Assembly: GCF_011617245.1 (NCBI RefSeq)
Contig: NZ_CP050152.1
Coordinates: forward strand, 62,001 to 126,000
DNA: 64,000 nucleotides
Source: Brevibacterium atlanticum
GTDB lineage: Bacteria; Actinomycetota; Actinomycetes; Actinomycetales; Brevibacteriaceae
Direction: 5' to 3'
Shown here piece by piece: positions 53,897 through 62,419 of the stretch; position 1 is the first letter of the stretch; the number at the start of each line of letters is the position of its first letter. The notes beneath the pieces are model-generated. The model was given only the letters and a program-made list of their open reading frames with translations, was not told the origin of the DNA and did no database searches. The position numbers and the translations under genes are program-made.

Positions 53897-54655
53897 ATGA
53901 GCATCGGAAGTGGGGAGCGCGTGAGAATCCTCGTCATCGAACATGAGAACGGCACCGGACCGGAGAGGTTCGGGCAGTGGTTGGAAGAGGCCGGCGCCGA
54001 GGTGGTGGTCACGCGGCCGTACCTCGGCGAGGAGATTCCGACCGGTCTCGGCCTGCAGACTGACGGCACGCAGAGTGATGGCGCGTTCGATGCGCTCATC
54101 GTCCTCGGTGGGTCGGCCGGCCCGAACGATGACGCCGACAATCCGTGGTTTCCGCAGGTCAGAGACCTGTTGCGGGCTTCGATCGGCGGAGAGTTCCCGA
54201 GTCTGAACATCTGTCTCGGCGGGGAGATGCTCGCTCTCGCGGCCGAGGCCCCCATCTCCCGGCGGGCGCACCCGCAGATCGGGATCTACGAACTCGGGGC
54301 CACCTCGGCGGGGGAATCCGACCCGGTCTTCGGGTCACTGGCCGGCGAAGCGATGCCCGCGGTCCTCTTCCACCAGGAGGAGATGGCGCTGCCGGACGGG
54401 GCCGCGCTGCTCTTCACGGGCTCGGACGCCCCGGTTCAGGCCTATCGTCTCGGCGACTTCGCGTGGGGAACGCAGTTCCATCCGGAAACCGATGCCGGAC
54501 AGATCGCACGCTGGCTCGACGGGAACGACCTCGACCTCCCGGCGGGTAAGACCGTGGATTCGATCATCGCGGAGGTCGAAGCCGCCGACGGTGAGCTGGT
54601 GGCGCGCGGCCGCCGGCTCGCTACCGCCTTTGTCGATTTCCTCCGCTCGAGGTGA
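53897..54655 (+). CDS. Type 1 glutamine amidotransferase-like protein
   Basis: A 252-aa class I glutamine amidotransferase domain protein (GuaA-like). The nucleophile is Cys106 in LNICLGGEMLAL, with His/Glu in GTQFHPETD. There is no fused synthase domain. Such stand-alone proteins may hydrolyse gamma-glutamyl compounds or serve a separate synthase. Its place just after the gamma-glutamyl operon is suggestive, but a palindromic repeat lies between. ATG 53897 was chosen. ATG 53879 and GTG 53861 are in frame upstream and cannot be excluded. Confidence 0.85.
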   Translation: MSIGSGERVRILVIEHENGTGPERFGQWLEEAGAEVVVTRPYLGEEIPTGLGLQTDGTQSDGAFDALIVLGGSAGPNDDADNPWFPQVRDLLRASIGGEFPSLNICLGGEMLALAAEAPISRRAHPQIGIYELGATSAGESDPVFGSLAGEAMPAVLFHQEEMALPDGAALLFTGSDAPVQAYRLGDFAWGTQFHPETDAGQIARWLDGNDLDLPAGKTVDSIIAEVEAADGELVARGRRLATAFVDFLRSR

Positions 54656-54682
54656 GGGACGAATATAACGAAGTGCATTGAC

Positions 54683-54724
54683 AAAGAGGGAAGGCCGCGG
54701 TGTGAACCGCGGCCTTCCCTCTTT
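54683..54724. terminator. Strong bidirectional terminator
   Basis: Perfect 18-bp arms (54683-54700 and 54707-54724) enclose the loop TGTGAA. The stem begins AAAGAGGG and ends CCCTCTTT, so it gives an A tract before and a U tract after in either direction. It serves both the amidotransferase gene (+) and the convergent envelope operon (-). Confidence 0.93.
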
Positions 54725-54775
54725 GGCCTTCCCTCGTCGTCGGCCGAGACTCGGAGGTCGGCCGCCCTCGATCGA

Positions 54776-55621
54776 TCAGGCCTTCTTGAGTTTCTGATCG
54801 ACGTTCTTGTAGTAGATCCCATCTCCTGTCGTGCCGACGAGTCCCATCGTGACTCGCAGCAGACCCGGCTCGACGTCGTCCAGGGCCGGGGGAGTGTCAG
54901 GGCCCAGGGTCAGTGACTTCCCGTCCTTCGTCGTCGCGGTGATCGAGCCGATGTAGACCGTCACGTCGCCTTTCAGCGTCATATTGTCGGCCACCGTCAC
55001 CAGTCCGTATTCCTCCTCCGGCGGTTTCACCGTGAGTGAGAACCCGTCGATGGAGATCTCATCGGCCTGGATCTTCAGGACGACCAGCGAACCGCCGTCG
55101 GAGGTCGGCACGGAGACGAACGAGATTCCCTTGAGGCCCTTGAAGGACAGGGACTCGGATCCCATCGCCCCGGGCGTCTTCGTGAAGACCGGAGCGTCGT
55201 CATCGCGCTGAGCGTCCGCCGGGAACTTGCCGTCGAGCTTCTCATCCGAATCCTCGTCGCCGTCATCGTCGGGATCGTCGAGTCCCAGTCCACCGGGATC
55301 GGTGGGTTCGGGCGAGGCCGAATCCGATGGTTCATCCGTCGGCTCGTCCGTCGGGCCAGGCTCCGGCTCTCCGGGCTCAGAGGGCTTCGAGGTGGGATCA
55401 TCCGTCGGCTTCGTCGGCATGCCCGGCGAGACCGTCCCCGCCGGTGCGGGATTCTTCTTGACCGAATCGGAATCGCCTGAATCGGAATCCTTGCACGTGT
55501 CCGTCAGAAAGCACAGCGGCGAAGCCTGCGCGGCTGACACCGTTCCCACTCCGAGTGTCGCCGGGACGACGAGGGCAGCTGCCGCCAGGAGGGAAGCCGT
55601 GCGGCGGCTGCGTACCCTCAT
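54776..55621 (-). CDS. Secreted acidic Pro/Asp-rich protein of the DUF6230/DUF6114 operon
   Basis: A 281-aa exported protein. An N-terminal signal peptide (MRVRSRRTASLLAAAALVVPATLGVGTVSAAQA) is followed by two Cys (CFLTDTC), then a long low-complexity Pro/Thr/Glu/Asp region (about residues 45-120). A C-terminal domain of about 150 residues is rich in predicted strands (LKIQADEISIDGFSLTV, MTLKGDVTVYIGSITATT). I recognise no characterised family. It overlaps the DUF6114 gene by four bases (ATGA) and is the last gene of the operon, ending before the strong terminator. Confidence 0.8.
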   Translation of the reverse strand: MRVRSRRTASLLAAAALVVPATLGVGTVSAAQASPLCFLTDTCKDSDSGDSDSVKKNPAPAGTVSPGMPTKPTDDPTSKPSEPGEPEPGPTDEPTDEPSDSASPEPTDPGGLGLDDPDDDGDEDSDEKLDGKFPADAQRDDDAPVFTKTPGAMGSESLSFKGLKGISFVSVPTSDGGSLVVLKIQADEISIDGFSLTVKPPEEEYGLVTVADNMTLKGDVTVYIGSITATTKDGKSLTLGPDTPPALDDVEPGLLRVTMGLVGTTGDGIYYKNVDQKLKKA

Positions 55622-56223
55622 CCGGAACCCTCCTCGCGCGGTCCCATCCAAGCGATCATGAGAATCGCGCCGATGGTCGACAGGAGCATGCCGATGATGA
55701 ACCCGCCGAGATTCACTCCGATGAGCGAATAGACAGCGAGCACGAGGGCGATGATGCCGTAGAACACATGGTGCGTAGGCTTGAAGATCGTCAGCAGAGC
55801 GAGGACGACGATGACGATCGGCAGCACCGTCGCCTGCAGCCCCTCGATGCCGAACTGGATCTGAATGTTGCCGAGGTCGAGCTGACCGGAGAAGAACAGC
55901 TCGATTCCGCCGATCACAGCGAGCACGCCGCCGATGAACGGACGCTGCCGACGCCAATGCTTGAAACCGCCGCGCTTCGCCGCGCCTTCGCTCATCTCGG
56001 CTTCCTCGCTTGTATCGGCATTTCCCGCATCCGACGTCGCGGCGGCGAACTCCGCCGTCTCGACGTCGGATTCGGGGTGGGAGCTCTGCTCATCGGCACG
56101 TCGCTCTTCGGCGCGCCGACTCCGCCGGGACAGCGCAAGCAGGCTCGTCTTCTGCACGGTTGCCTCCTGATCGTCGGCCCCCCGTTCATCGGTCGGGTGC
56201 CCGTTGGCTGCTGATTCCTTCAT
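55618..56223 (-). CDS. DUF6114 family membrane protein
   Basis: A 201-aa protein with a charged, cytoplasmic N-terminal 95 residues and four membrane helices (PFIGGVLAVIGGIELFFSG, LPIVIVVLALLTIF, FYGIIALVLAVYSLIGV, FIIGMLLSTIGAILMIAW). This matches the actinobacterial DUF6114 family, usually found beside DUF6230. The function is unknown. I chose ATG 56223, which shares a base with the stop of the DUF6230 gene (TGATG). A GTG nine bases upstream is also in frame. Confidence 0.85.
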   Translation of the reverse strand: MKESAANGHPTDERGADDQEATVQKTSLLALSRRSRRAEERRADEQSSHPESDVETAEFAAATSDAGNADTSEEAEMSEGAAKRGGFKHWRRQRPFIGGVLAVIGGIELFFSGQLDLGNIQIQFGIEGLQATVLPIVIVVLALLTIFKPTHHVFYGIIALVLAVYSLIGVNLGGFIIGMLLSTIGAILMIAWMGPREEGSG

Positions 56224-56837
56224 CAGTCGCACGTCTCGGATCCGTCAGTGAGCTTCAGCGACATGTCCTTGAGGGTGAAGACCGAAGCCGTGGTCGACCA
56301 GGAATCCTGCTTGAGGTCCTTGATCGAGACGGTGTCGGAGTCCTGCGAGAAGTCGCCCTTGCTGCCCTTGGCCTTCGTGTTGACCTTGGAGGCGTCGACG
56401 CCGATGCGGATGTTCTTGAACTCTGCATCGCCCTTGAGCCCGGTCATGCCGATCTGCAGATCCTTCGCTGAGGCAGGGGTGCCCTTTCCGCCGGCCTTGA
56501 TGAGGATGCCGGCCTTGCCCAGAGGAGTGTCCTGGACTGCCGACTGGCAGAGGTTCTCCAGGGTGGCGTTCTTGATGTTCGCCGTGACGACCGGGTGCTG
56601 CTTGCCGTCCGCGTCCTTGGCGACGCCGCTGTACTGAGAGAAGCCGGTGCCCTCGAGCTGCGAGGACGAGATCTTGAACTGCGTGCCGGAGATGGCGAAC
56701 GAAACCGGAACCGCTCCCTGGGCCACCCCGCCCATGAGCAGAGCGGAGACGACTCCCGTCGGAATCGCGAGCATGGCGACCCGCCCTGTATGTGATTTGC
56801 CGAGCTTGCGGATGGCTTCAAACTTCGGGAACTTCAT
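56223..56837 (-). CDS. DUF6230 family exported protein
   Basis: A 204-aa protein with a basic N-terminus and one hydrophobic segment (about residues 19-42, VAMLAIPTGVVSALLMGGVAQGA) acting as signal anchor or signal peptide. About 160 extracellular residues of probable beta structure follow (FAISGTQFKISSSQLEGTGF, FKNIRIGVDAS, FTLKDMSLKL). It ends with a Cys (SETCD) and has another in NLCQSAV, a possible disulfide. Some database entries of this family are labelled cholesterol esterase, but no catalytic motif is seen. The AGGAGG site 5 bases before ATG 56837 fixes the start. Confidence 0.85.
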   Translation of the reverse strand: MKFPKFEAIRKLGKSHTGRVAMLAIPTGVVSALLMGGVAQGAVPVSFAISGTQFKISSSQLEGTGFSQYSGVAKDADGKQHPVVTANIKNATLENLCQSAVQDTPLGKAGILIKAGGKGTPASAKDLQIGMTGLKGDAEFKNIRIGVDASKVNTKAKGSKGDFSQDSDTVSIKDLKQDSWSTTASVFTLKDMSLKLTDGSETCD

Positions 56838-57184
56838 TGATCCTCCTCTGGAGTCCGACGGCTGCGTCGGCATGGCAACTGTGACATATGTTACTACGGG
56901 GTATTACCCGACAGTATCGTGCCCGTAGTTTTCGCGTCAACCGCGAATTTCGCGCCGGCCCGCCGTACGTGGCTGCGCGATGCTGGGTTCGTCGGGTGGG
57001 GTCCGACTGTCGGTGACGCCCGAGGGGGTATTGCCCCAGGTCACTGGTGAGGCGGCCGCCCCTCTCGGAGAGAGGCGTTGTCGGTTCCGACTGAATCGGC
57101 GTCTTTCAGATTCATCGCAGAGAACGGCGCGTCGAGGTGTGCTCGGTTCGGCCGCCTCGGCGAGGGCGCCGCAGGTCCTGGGGA
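56838..57184. promoter_or_regulatory. Upstream region of the DUF6230 operon with nested inverted repeats
   Basis: In 347 bp without a gene, the stretch 56880-56935 is AT-richer. ACTACGGG (56893-56900) pairs with CCCGTAGT (56922-56929), and inside lies GGGTA-T-TACCC (56899-56909). These are candidate operator sites for the DUF6230 operon. The region 56940-57184 shows nothing convincing apart from the end of the AbgT gene beyond it. Confidence 0.5.
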
Positions 57185-58723
57185 TCAGCGCACCGGCGCA
57201 TCGGGGCCGAGAGGGATGCCCAGGCCCCACCAGAGGAAGAACAGGAGGCTCCAGCTGATCGTCATGCACACGGCCAGAGGGAGGGTGTGTGAGGCGAGCG
57301 TGCCGATGCCGGCGTTCTTCTGGTACTTCTGCATGAAGCCGAGCGCGAGGATGAAGTAGGGACTCATCGGAGTGATCGCCGTCGACCCTGAGTCGGCGAT
57401 GCGGAAGATCGCCTGTGAGGTCTCGGGTGGGACCTCGAGGAGCATGAGCAGCGGCACGATGACCGGGGCCATGATCGCCCACATCGCCGAACCGGAGGTG
57501 ATGAGCACATTGACGACGGAGAGGACGAGCAGGACGAGGACGAAGACGACCCAAATCGGCAGGCCGAGGCCGGTGAAGAGCTCGGAGACCGAGACGGAGA
57601 CGAGGATGCCGATGTTCGTCCACTCGAAGTACTCGAGGAACTGGGCGATGGCGAAGAAAAGGACGAGGACGCCGGCGATCGACGCCAGCCCCTGACCCAT
57701 GAGCTTCGGGACGTCGGACCAGGTCTCGATCTCGCCGACGCGGAAGCCGTAGACGATGCCGCCGATGCCGAAGAGCAGGGCGATGAGGAAGGCGATGCCG
57801 GTGAGGAACGGGGACTCGCCGAACGGACCGTCGCCGCGCAGCGGTGCGCCGTCGGGGACGACGAGGACGACGATGGCGATGACAGCGGCGATGACGGCGA
57901 ACATGGCCAGGCGCAGCGCCGAACGCTCCTTGTCGGAGATGACGAGGTCGTCGTATTCGGCGTCCTCATCGGCCTCGAGGTTGTCCCGCTTGGTCAGCAC
58001 GAGCTCGGTGACGATGGTGATGACGATGGCGAGCAGAATCGAGCTGGCGATGTTGAAGTACCAGTTGCCGATCGGAGTGACGATGTAGTCGGGGTCGATG
58101 ATGTGCGCCGCAGCGGTCGTGATCCCCGCGAAGATCGCGTCGTTGGGAGTCGGGATCGGGCTCGCATCGTAACCTGAGGCGATCGAGGTGTAGGCGACGA
58201 TGACGCCGAGGACGGGGGAGCGGCCCACGGCCTTGAACACCATTCCGCCGAGCGGGACCAGGATGACGTAGGCCGCCGCCGAGGCGACGTGGGAGACGGT
58301 GCCCATGAACGCGACCGTGAAGACGATGAGTCCGGCCGGGACGCGGGCGATCGAGACCTTCATCGCCGTCGACAGCAGGCCGGTGCGCTCGGCCAGGGCC
58401 ACGCCCATGATGACGACCATGATCGTGATCAGCGGTGGGAAGGACTGGTATGCGTCGAGCGCGGTGTTCACGGCCATTGCGACGCCGTCGCCGCTGAGCA
58501 GATTGTGCACCGGGGTCCAATCGCCGGTGCCCGGATCCTTCACCCCGGCGCCCACGGCGGAGAGGATGAGGCTGCACACGGCGAGGATCGCGGCGAGGAT
58601 CCAGAACAGCCAGAACGGGTTCGGCAGCTTGTTGCCGACGACCTCGATGACGTTGAGGGCGCGGATGACGAGCGGGAGCTTCTCCTGCTCGGAATTCTTC
58701 GTGGTGGTCGTGGTCGTTTCCAT
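57185..58723 (-). CDS. AbgT-family transporter
   Basis: A 512-aa membrane protein of the p-aminobenzoyl-glutamate transporter (AbgT/MtrF) family. About eleven helices are seen with family features: NPFWLFWILAAILAVCS, FMGTVSHVASAAAYVILVPLGG, GYDASPIPTPNDAIFAGITTAAA, ITSGSAMWAIMAPVIVPL and IADSGSTAITPMSPYFIL. Members import aminobenzoyl-glutamate or export sulfonamides. The start at ATG 58723 has a GGAG site, and the frame upstream to 58813 looks non-coding. It is the last gene of a regulator-creatininase-AbgT series, 146 bp after the hydrolase. Confidence 0.92.
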   Translation of the reverse strand: METTTTTTKNSEQEKLPLVIRALNVIEVVGNKLPNPFWLFWILAAILAVCSLILSAVGAGVKDPGTGDWTPVHNLLSGDGVAMAVNTALDAYQSFPPLITIMVVIMGVALAERTGLLSTAMKVSIARVPAGLIVFTVAFMGTVSHVASAAAYVILVPLGGMVFKAVGRSPVLGVIVAYTSIASGYDASPIPTPNDAIFAGITTAAAHIIDPDYIVTPIGNWYFNIASSILLAIVITIVTELVLTKRDNLEADEDAEYDDLVISDKERSALRLAMFAVIAAVIAIVVLVVPDGAPLRGDGPFGESPFLTGIAFLIALLFGIGGIVYGFRVGEIETWSDVPKLMGQGLASIAGVLVLFFAIAQFLEYFEWTNIGILVSVSVSELFTGLGLPIWVVFVLVLLVLSVVNVLITSGSAMWAIMAPVIVPLLMLLEVPPETSQAIFRIADSGSTAITPMSPYFILALGFMQKYQKNAGIGTLASHTLPLAVCMTISWSLLFFLWWGLGIPLGPDAPVR

Positions 58724-58869
58724 GGCGGGCTCCTGAGGGTCCGGCGGAACGGTCCGGGTGGGCCGGTCCGGGGGAGTCTTCGGGCAGGACTCGGCTGGGC
58801 CCGTGAACTCCATTGGTCTGGAAAAGTGGGTGGTCTGGTTCGGAAAGATCGGTGGTGCGGGTGGGCTGG

Positions 58870-59667
58870 TTAGAGTCTCTGCATCTCCCGGCAGTAGGCG
58901 ACGAGTGTGTCGATGACCTCGCCGAGGATGCCCTCCCCGGCCGCGGCCGTGGCCGTCCGCGGATCGCCCAGGACCCCGTTCTCGGCGTAGCGGTCGAACG
59001 ACACCGCCGTCGACGGCGACTTCGTCCTGCTCAGCCGGGCACGCGGGCCGAGATCGGACAGTGCCGTGGCCCCGGGGTTGAGGTGGGCGGTGTCGACCGA
59101 CCGCTCATCGATGGCGAGCATCTGCGAGGTCTCGGACTCCCCGCAGTGGCCGCTGACCTCTGTGCGAGGCAGGGCCGCGGTCGCCTCAGCAGCCAGGGCG
59201 GAGACGGGGGAGTAGGCGAAGACGAGATCCGGGTGGGTCCCGAGCAGGGTCTGCTGGGCGACACCGAGGGCGGCCATGTTTCCGCCGTGGCCGGTGATGA
59301 CGAGGATCTTGTCGAAGCCGGCGTCGGCGAGCTGACTCGCCACCGAAGTGACGAAGTCGACGAAGAGCCTGGGGCCGATGTTGATGGTGCCGGGCAGGAA
59401 CCGGTGGTGCGGGGAGACGCCGTAGTCGATGCTCGGCAGGACGAAGGCACTGCCCTCTTCGTGGAGGCGGTCGACGACGGCGCGGGCGACGTGGTCGGCG
59501 CGGATGCTGTCGGTGCCCAACGGCAGGCCGTCGCCGTGCTGTTCGGTCGCGCCGACCGGCAGGATGAGGAGGCTGCCGCGCTCCTTGGCCACCTCGACCT
59601 CGAGGGAGGTGAGTTCGGCGTAGTCACGGACGTGCGGGCGGATGCTCGTGAGCGTGGGACGGGTCAT
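58870..59667 (-). CDS. Creatininase-family amidohydrolase
   Basis: A 265-aa metal-dependent amidase with the family signature LPVGATEQHGDGLPLGTD (metal ligands Glu42, His44, Asp53), GHGGN (Asn-containing loop) and Glu in GHCGESETS. Creatininases open cyclic amides, and relatives act on other small amides. It overlaps the FadR-type regulator by ATGA (59664-59667) and precedes the AbgT transporter, so the substrate may be an amide imported by AbgT (inference). Confidence 0.9.
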   Translation of the reverse strand: MTRPTLTSIRPHVRDYAELTSLEVEVAKERGSLLILPVGATEQHGDGLPLGTDSIRADHVARAVVDRLHEEGSAFVLPSIDYGVSPHHRFLPGTINIGPRLFVDFVTSVASQLADAGFDKILVITGHGGNMAALGVAQQTLLGTHPDLVFAYSPVSALAAEATAALPRTEVSGHCGESETSQMLAIDERSVDTAHLNPGATALSDLGPRARLSRTKSPSTAVSFDRYAENGVLGDPRTATAAAGEGILGEVIDTLVAYCREMQRL

Positions 59668-60374
59668 CGCTGGGGCCCTTCTGTGTCAGGTCCTTCGTTG
59701 TCAGGATCGTCGGTCCAGTCGGCGAGGACCGCGGTCTTGATCGCCTCGAGGTGCTTGCGGGTGCGGTGGGCGGCTTCGAAGCCGTCGCCGCGGCGGATCG
59801 CGTCGAGGATGTCGGCGTGCTCGTCGTGGTCGCGCAGGCGGTCGTAGGTGGTGCGTGCCGCCTGCTGAGTGCGCGAGTGGATCGCGAGCAGGGACACGAG
59901 CATCTCGTGCAGGGCGCGGTTGCCCGAGGCCCGGGCGAGTTCGACGTGGAAGTGTCCGGCAGGCACGGCGGTCTCGACCTGGAGAGCATTGTCCAGCGCC
60001 GAGGTCATCGCGGCCACCGCCTCGGCGTCCTGGACGGAGGCGGCGAGCTCGGCGATGCCGGGTTCGATGGCGATGCGTGCGTCGAGGAGTTCGATTGCCG
60101 CGGCGAGATCGACGGGCACATAGTGCGGATTGTCGAGGATGCGACGGTTGATCGCTTCGCGGACGTAGGTGCCCGAACCGTGCTTGAGCTCGACCGAGCC
60201 GGTGGCCTCGAGGCGGCGCAGCGCCTCGCGGACTGTGGGCACGGTGACCTCGAACCGCTCGGCGAGGACCTTCGCCGAGGGCAGGCTCTGCCCGGGCTGG
60301 AGATCCTCGGTGCGGATGGTCTCGACGATTTCGCGAGTGAGGCGTTCGACGAGTCCGATGGATGCTGCTGGCAT
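59664..60374 (-). CDS. FadR-type GntR regulator
   Basis: A 236-aa GntR regulator with winged helix (IVETIRTEDLQPGQSLPSAKVLAERFEVTVPTVREALRRLEATGSVELKHGSGTYV, residues 16-70) and an FCD ligand domain (ARIAIEPGIAELAAS, FHVELARASGNRALHEML). It is the first gene of the creatininase/AbgT series. A 17-bp motif in its own promoter recurs before the secreted esterase gene, so it probably controls both units. Confidence 0.9.
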   Translation of the reverse strand: MPAASIGLVERLTREIVETIRTEDLQPGQSLPSAKVLAERFEVTVPTVREALRRLEATGSVELKHGSGTYVREAINRRILDNPHYVPVDLAAAIELLDARIAIEPGIAELAASVQDAEAVAAMTSALDNALQVETAVPAGHFHVELARASGNRALHEMLVSLLAIHSRTQQAARTTYDRLRDHDEHADILDAIRRGDGFEAAHRTRKHLEAIKTAVLADWTDDPDNEGPDTEGPQR

Positions 60375-60395
60375 TGCACTCTCCTTTAAGTGTTT

Positions 60396-60412
60396 AAGTC
60401 ATCTAATCACTT
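60396..60412. promoter_or_regulatory. Shared operator motif, site 1 (GntR promoter)
   Basis: AAGTCATCTAATCACTT lies 22-38 bp upstream of the GntR start. The reverse complement of site 2 (61517-61533) is identical to it at 15 of 17 positions. It is imperfectly palindromic (AAGT/ACTT ends). Confidence 0.65.
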
Positions 60413-60459
60413 TGACGTCGGGTGTGTCAACGGTCACTTCTGTTCGGAGTTCTGGGCGG

Positions 60460-61470
60460 TCACTGAGTCGGTCCCTGCGTTGCGCCCGGGTGACTGCGGA
60501 AGAAGGCCCAGACCGTGTCCGTCGCCGAGAAGTGCTCGGTGACGTATCCGCCGCCGCTGTAGACGACCTCACCGGGCCAGACATGCCCTCCGTCGGCGAC
60601 GGAATAGAGCTCGACCTCGGCGGATTTTCTGGGCTTTCCGGAGCTCCCGGCCTGCCCGGCGCATTTCGTCCAGCGGGTGCGGGTGACGTCTTCGCCCTTC
60701 CGTCCGATGTTGCGTTCGGTCATCACTCGGCAGCCTGCGGCCTCGACCCAGGGTTGGATCCATTCGCGCACGCCGGGGTAGGTCTCGCCTTGGCGCTCGC
60801 CTCCGTCGTAGTGCATCGTCTCGTCCCCGGTGCCGTGGATGGCGAGGACGGGCGTCGCCGTCTTGTCGTCGCAGTCCTCGGTCGACTGCGGGTAATAGGC
60901 GCCGGCGACGGGAGCGAAGGCTGAGAAGCGATCGCGCAGGTGGCAGGCGAGCACCGAGACCAGTCCGCCGCCGTTCGACTTGCCGGTGGCGAAGACGCGA
61001 TTGAGGTCGATGCAGTGTTCGGACTCGATCGAATCGAGCAGATCGGCGACGAATGCGACGTCATCTGCGCCGCTGGCATACGGAGCGCCTTGCCAGGAGC
61101 GTTTGCCGTCTGTGAGGTCGCCGTCGGGGAAGACTGTGATCGCCGGCAGCGTCGGCAGGCCCGTGTAGTTCTGGAACTCGGCGCCGTCGGAGCCGTTGCC
61201 GTGGAATCCGAGGACGAGCGGAAGCGGGGCCGAGGCGTCATAGTCGCGGGGAATGTTGATCCGATAGCTGCGTTCTTCACCGTCCGAGGTGATCGTCCGT
61301 TCGTCATTGCCTGGAGTCTGCTCGGTGCCGCAGCCGGCCGATGGCGCGGCGGGGAAGGCCTGCTCGGTGGGCGAGGCTCCCGTCGCTGGTCCGACGGTTC
61401 CCGTCAGCAATGCGAGGCTTGCGGTGACCGCAAGCAGAGTGGTGGTGATGCGTTTCGTCGTCGATGACAT
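60460..61470 (-). CDS. Secreted esterase of the PHB-depolymerase/feruloyl-esterase (LpqC-like) family
   Basis: A 336-aa alpha/beta hydrolase with a signal peptide (KRITTTLLAVTASLALLTGTVGPATGA). Oxyanion region GFHGNGSDG, nucleophile Ser in ATGKSNGGGLVSVLAC, an acid residue in IHGTGDETMHY, and His in VADGGHVWPGE complete the triad. Several Cys suggest disulfides. The family cleaves esters of polyhydroxyalkanoates or plant phenolics outside the cell. ATG 61470 follows an AAGGA site. An upstream ATG at 61515 would lengthen an already complete signal peptide. Confidence 0.88.
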   Translation of the reverse strand: MSSTTKRITTTLLAVTASLALLTGTVGPATGASPTEQAFPAAPSAGCGTEQTPGNDERTITSDGEERSYRINIPRDYDASAPLPLVLGFHGNGSDGAEFQNYTGLPTLPAITVFPDGDLTDGKRSWQGAPYASGADDVAFVADLLDSIESEHCIDLNRVFATGKSNGGGLVSVLACHLRDRFSAFAPVAGAYYPQSTEDCDDKTATPVLAIHGTGDETMHYDGGERQGETYPGVREWIQPWVEAAGCRVMTERNIGRKGEDVTRTRWTKCAGQAGSSGKPRKSAEVELYSVADGGHVWPGEVVYSGGGYVTEHFSATDTVWAFFRSHPGATQGPTQ

Positions 61471-61516
61471 GCTCAGTCCTTTGATCGTCGGTGATCGTGA
61501 AGAGGACTCTAACACA

Positions 61517-61533
61517 AGTCATTAGATGACTAT
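61517..61533. promoter_or_regulatory. Shared operator motif, site 2 (esterase promoter)
   Basis: AAGTCATTAGATGACTA contains the perfect inverted repeat AGTCAT-TAG-ATGACT (61518-61532). It lies about 50-65 bp upstream of the esterase start and matches the GntR promoter site in opposite orientation. Confidence 0.7.
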
Positions 61534-61634
61534 AAGAATTGCGTGGGGTGGAGCCGGCCGATCCAAGACAGGTCGGCTGAGCTTTCCGGCATCTGTGGTC
61601 CTGATCTCTGCGGAAGTCAGTGACTCTGCGGAAT

Positions 61635-62294
61635 TCAGTCGCTGTGCGACGGATTCTCCGCGATTGTCGACCAGTTCGCACTTGTCAGCTCGACGGCGTG
61701 TGCGTGGTCTCCGGCGCGGACGGCGGCGATGATCTCGAGGTGCTGTTCGGGCGAGGCCGAACCCTTCATCGATTCGAAGTGGAGGAACTCGGCTCGGCGC
61801 AGATTGGCTGTGACGACCTCGAGGTGATCGGGGATGAGCGGATTTCCGCTCCGGAGGAGAGCCACCTCGTGGAAGTCGTCATCGGCGGCGATCGCTGAGT
61901 CGATGTCGTTCGATGTCAGCGCGCTGCGCAGTCGGTCATTCGCCTGCTCCATCTCCACGAGGTCGCCCTCTGTGAGGTGGGGGAAGGCGAGGTCCATCGC
62001 GAGGGCGTGCAGCTGTGCCGCGATCTGACGGGCGTGGACGATGGCCTCGGGGTTCTCCGGTGCGACGCGGGTCATTCGTCCGGGCTGCGCGATGACGAGT
62101 CCCGCCTGCGCCAAGCGCTGCAGTGCCTCGCGTACCGGGGTTCTGGAGACCCGCAGCCACGCGCCGAGTTCCTGATCGCGGAGCTGCTCGCCCGGAGCGA
62201 GCTGGCCGCGGACGATGGCGTCGCGGATCGAGCGGTAGACGTCGTCGCGGAGCAGGGTGCGGTGCGCTGCCGGTGAGTCCGTGGGGATCGGCAT
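61635..62294 (-). CDS. GntR-family regulator (FCD type) of ACC deaminase
   Basis: A 219-aa GntR regulator: winged helix at about residues 14-72 ([48 protein letters not shown]) and an FCD domain with conserved His ([14 protein letters not shown]). ATG 62294 has an AAAGGG site, and the frame up to 62324 is not needed. It is divergent from the ACC deaminase gene across a 125-bp gap holding a 16-bp perfect palindrome. Confidence 0.9.
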   Translation of the reverse strand: MPIPTDSPAAHRTLLRDDVYRSIRDAIVRGQLAPGEQLRDQELGAWLRVSRTPVREALQRLAQAGLVIAQPGRMTRVAPENPEAIVHARQIAAQLHALAMDLAFPHLTEGDLVEMEQANDRLRSALTSNDIDSAIAADDDFHEVALLRSGNPLIPDHLEVVTANLRRAEFLHFESMKGSASPEQHLEIIAAVRAGDHAHAVELTSANWSTIAENPSHSD

Positions 62295-62344
62295 GCTCGG
62301 CCCTTTCGTTCGAGTGGTCTTCACTCATTGTAGGCGCGACCGGA

Positions 62345-62360
62345 ATGCAATATATTGCAT
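62345..62360. promoter_or_regulatory. 16-bp perfect palindrome, operator of the GntR/ACC deaminase pair
   Basis: ATGCAATATATTGCAT is its own reverse complement. A further half-site ATTGCA follows at 62361-62366. It lies between the divergent starts, 51 bp from the GntR start and 60 bp from the deaminase start. Confidence 0.75.
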
Positions 62361-62419
62361 ATTGCAACCGGTGGTCCGCACCGTCGCAAGATCCGCGCCC
62401 CAAGAGAACAGAGGACATC

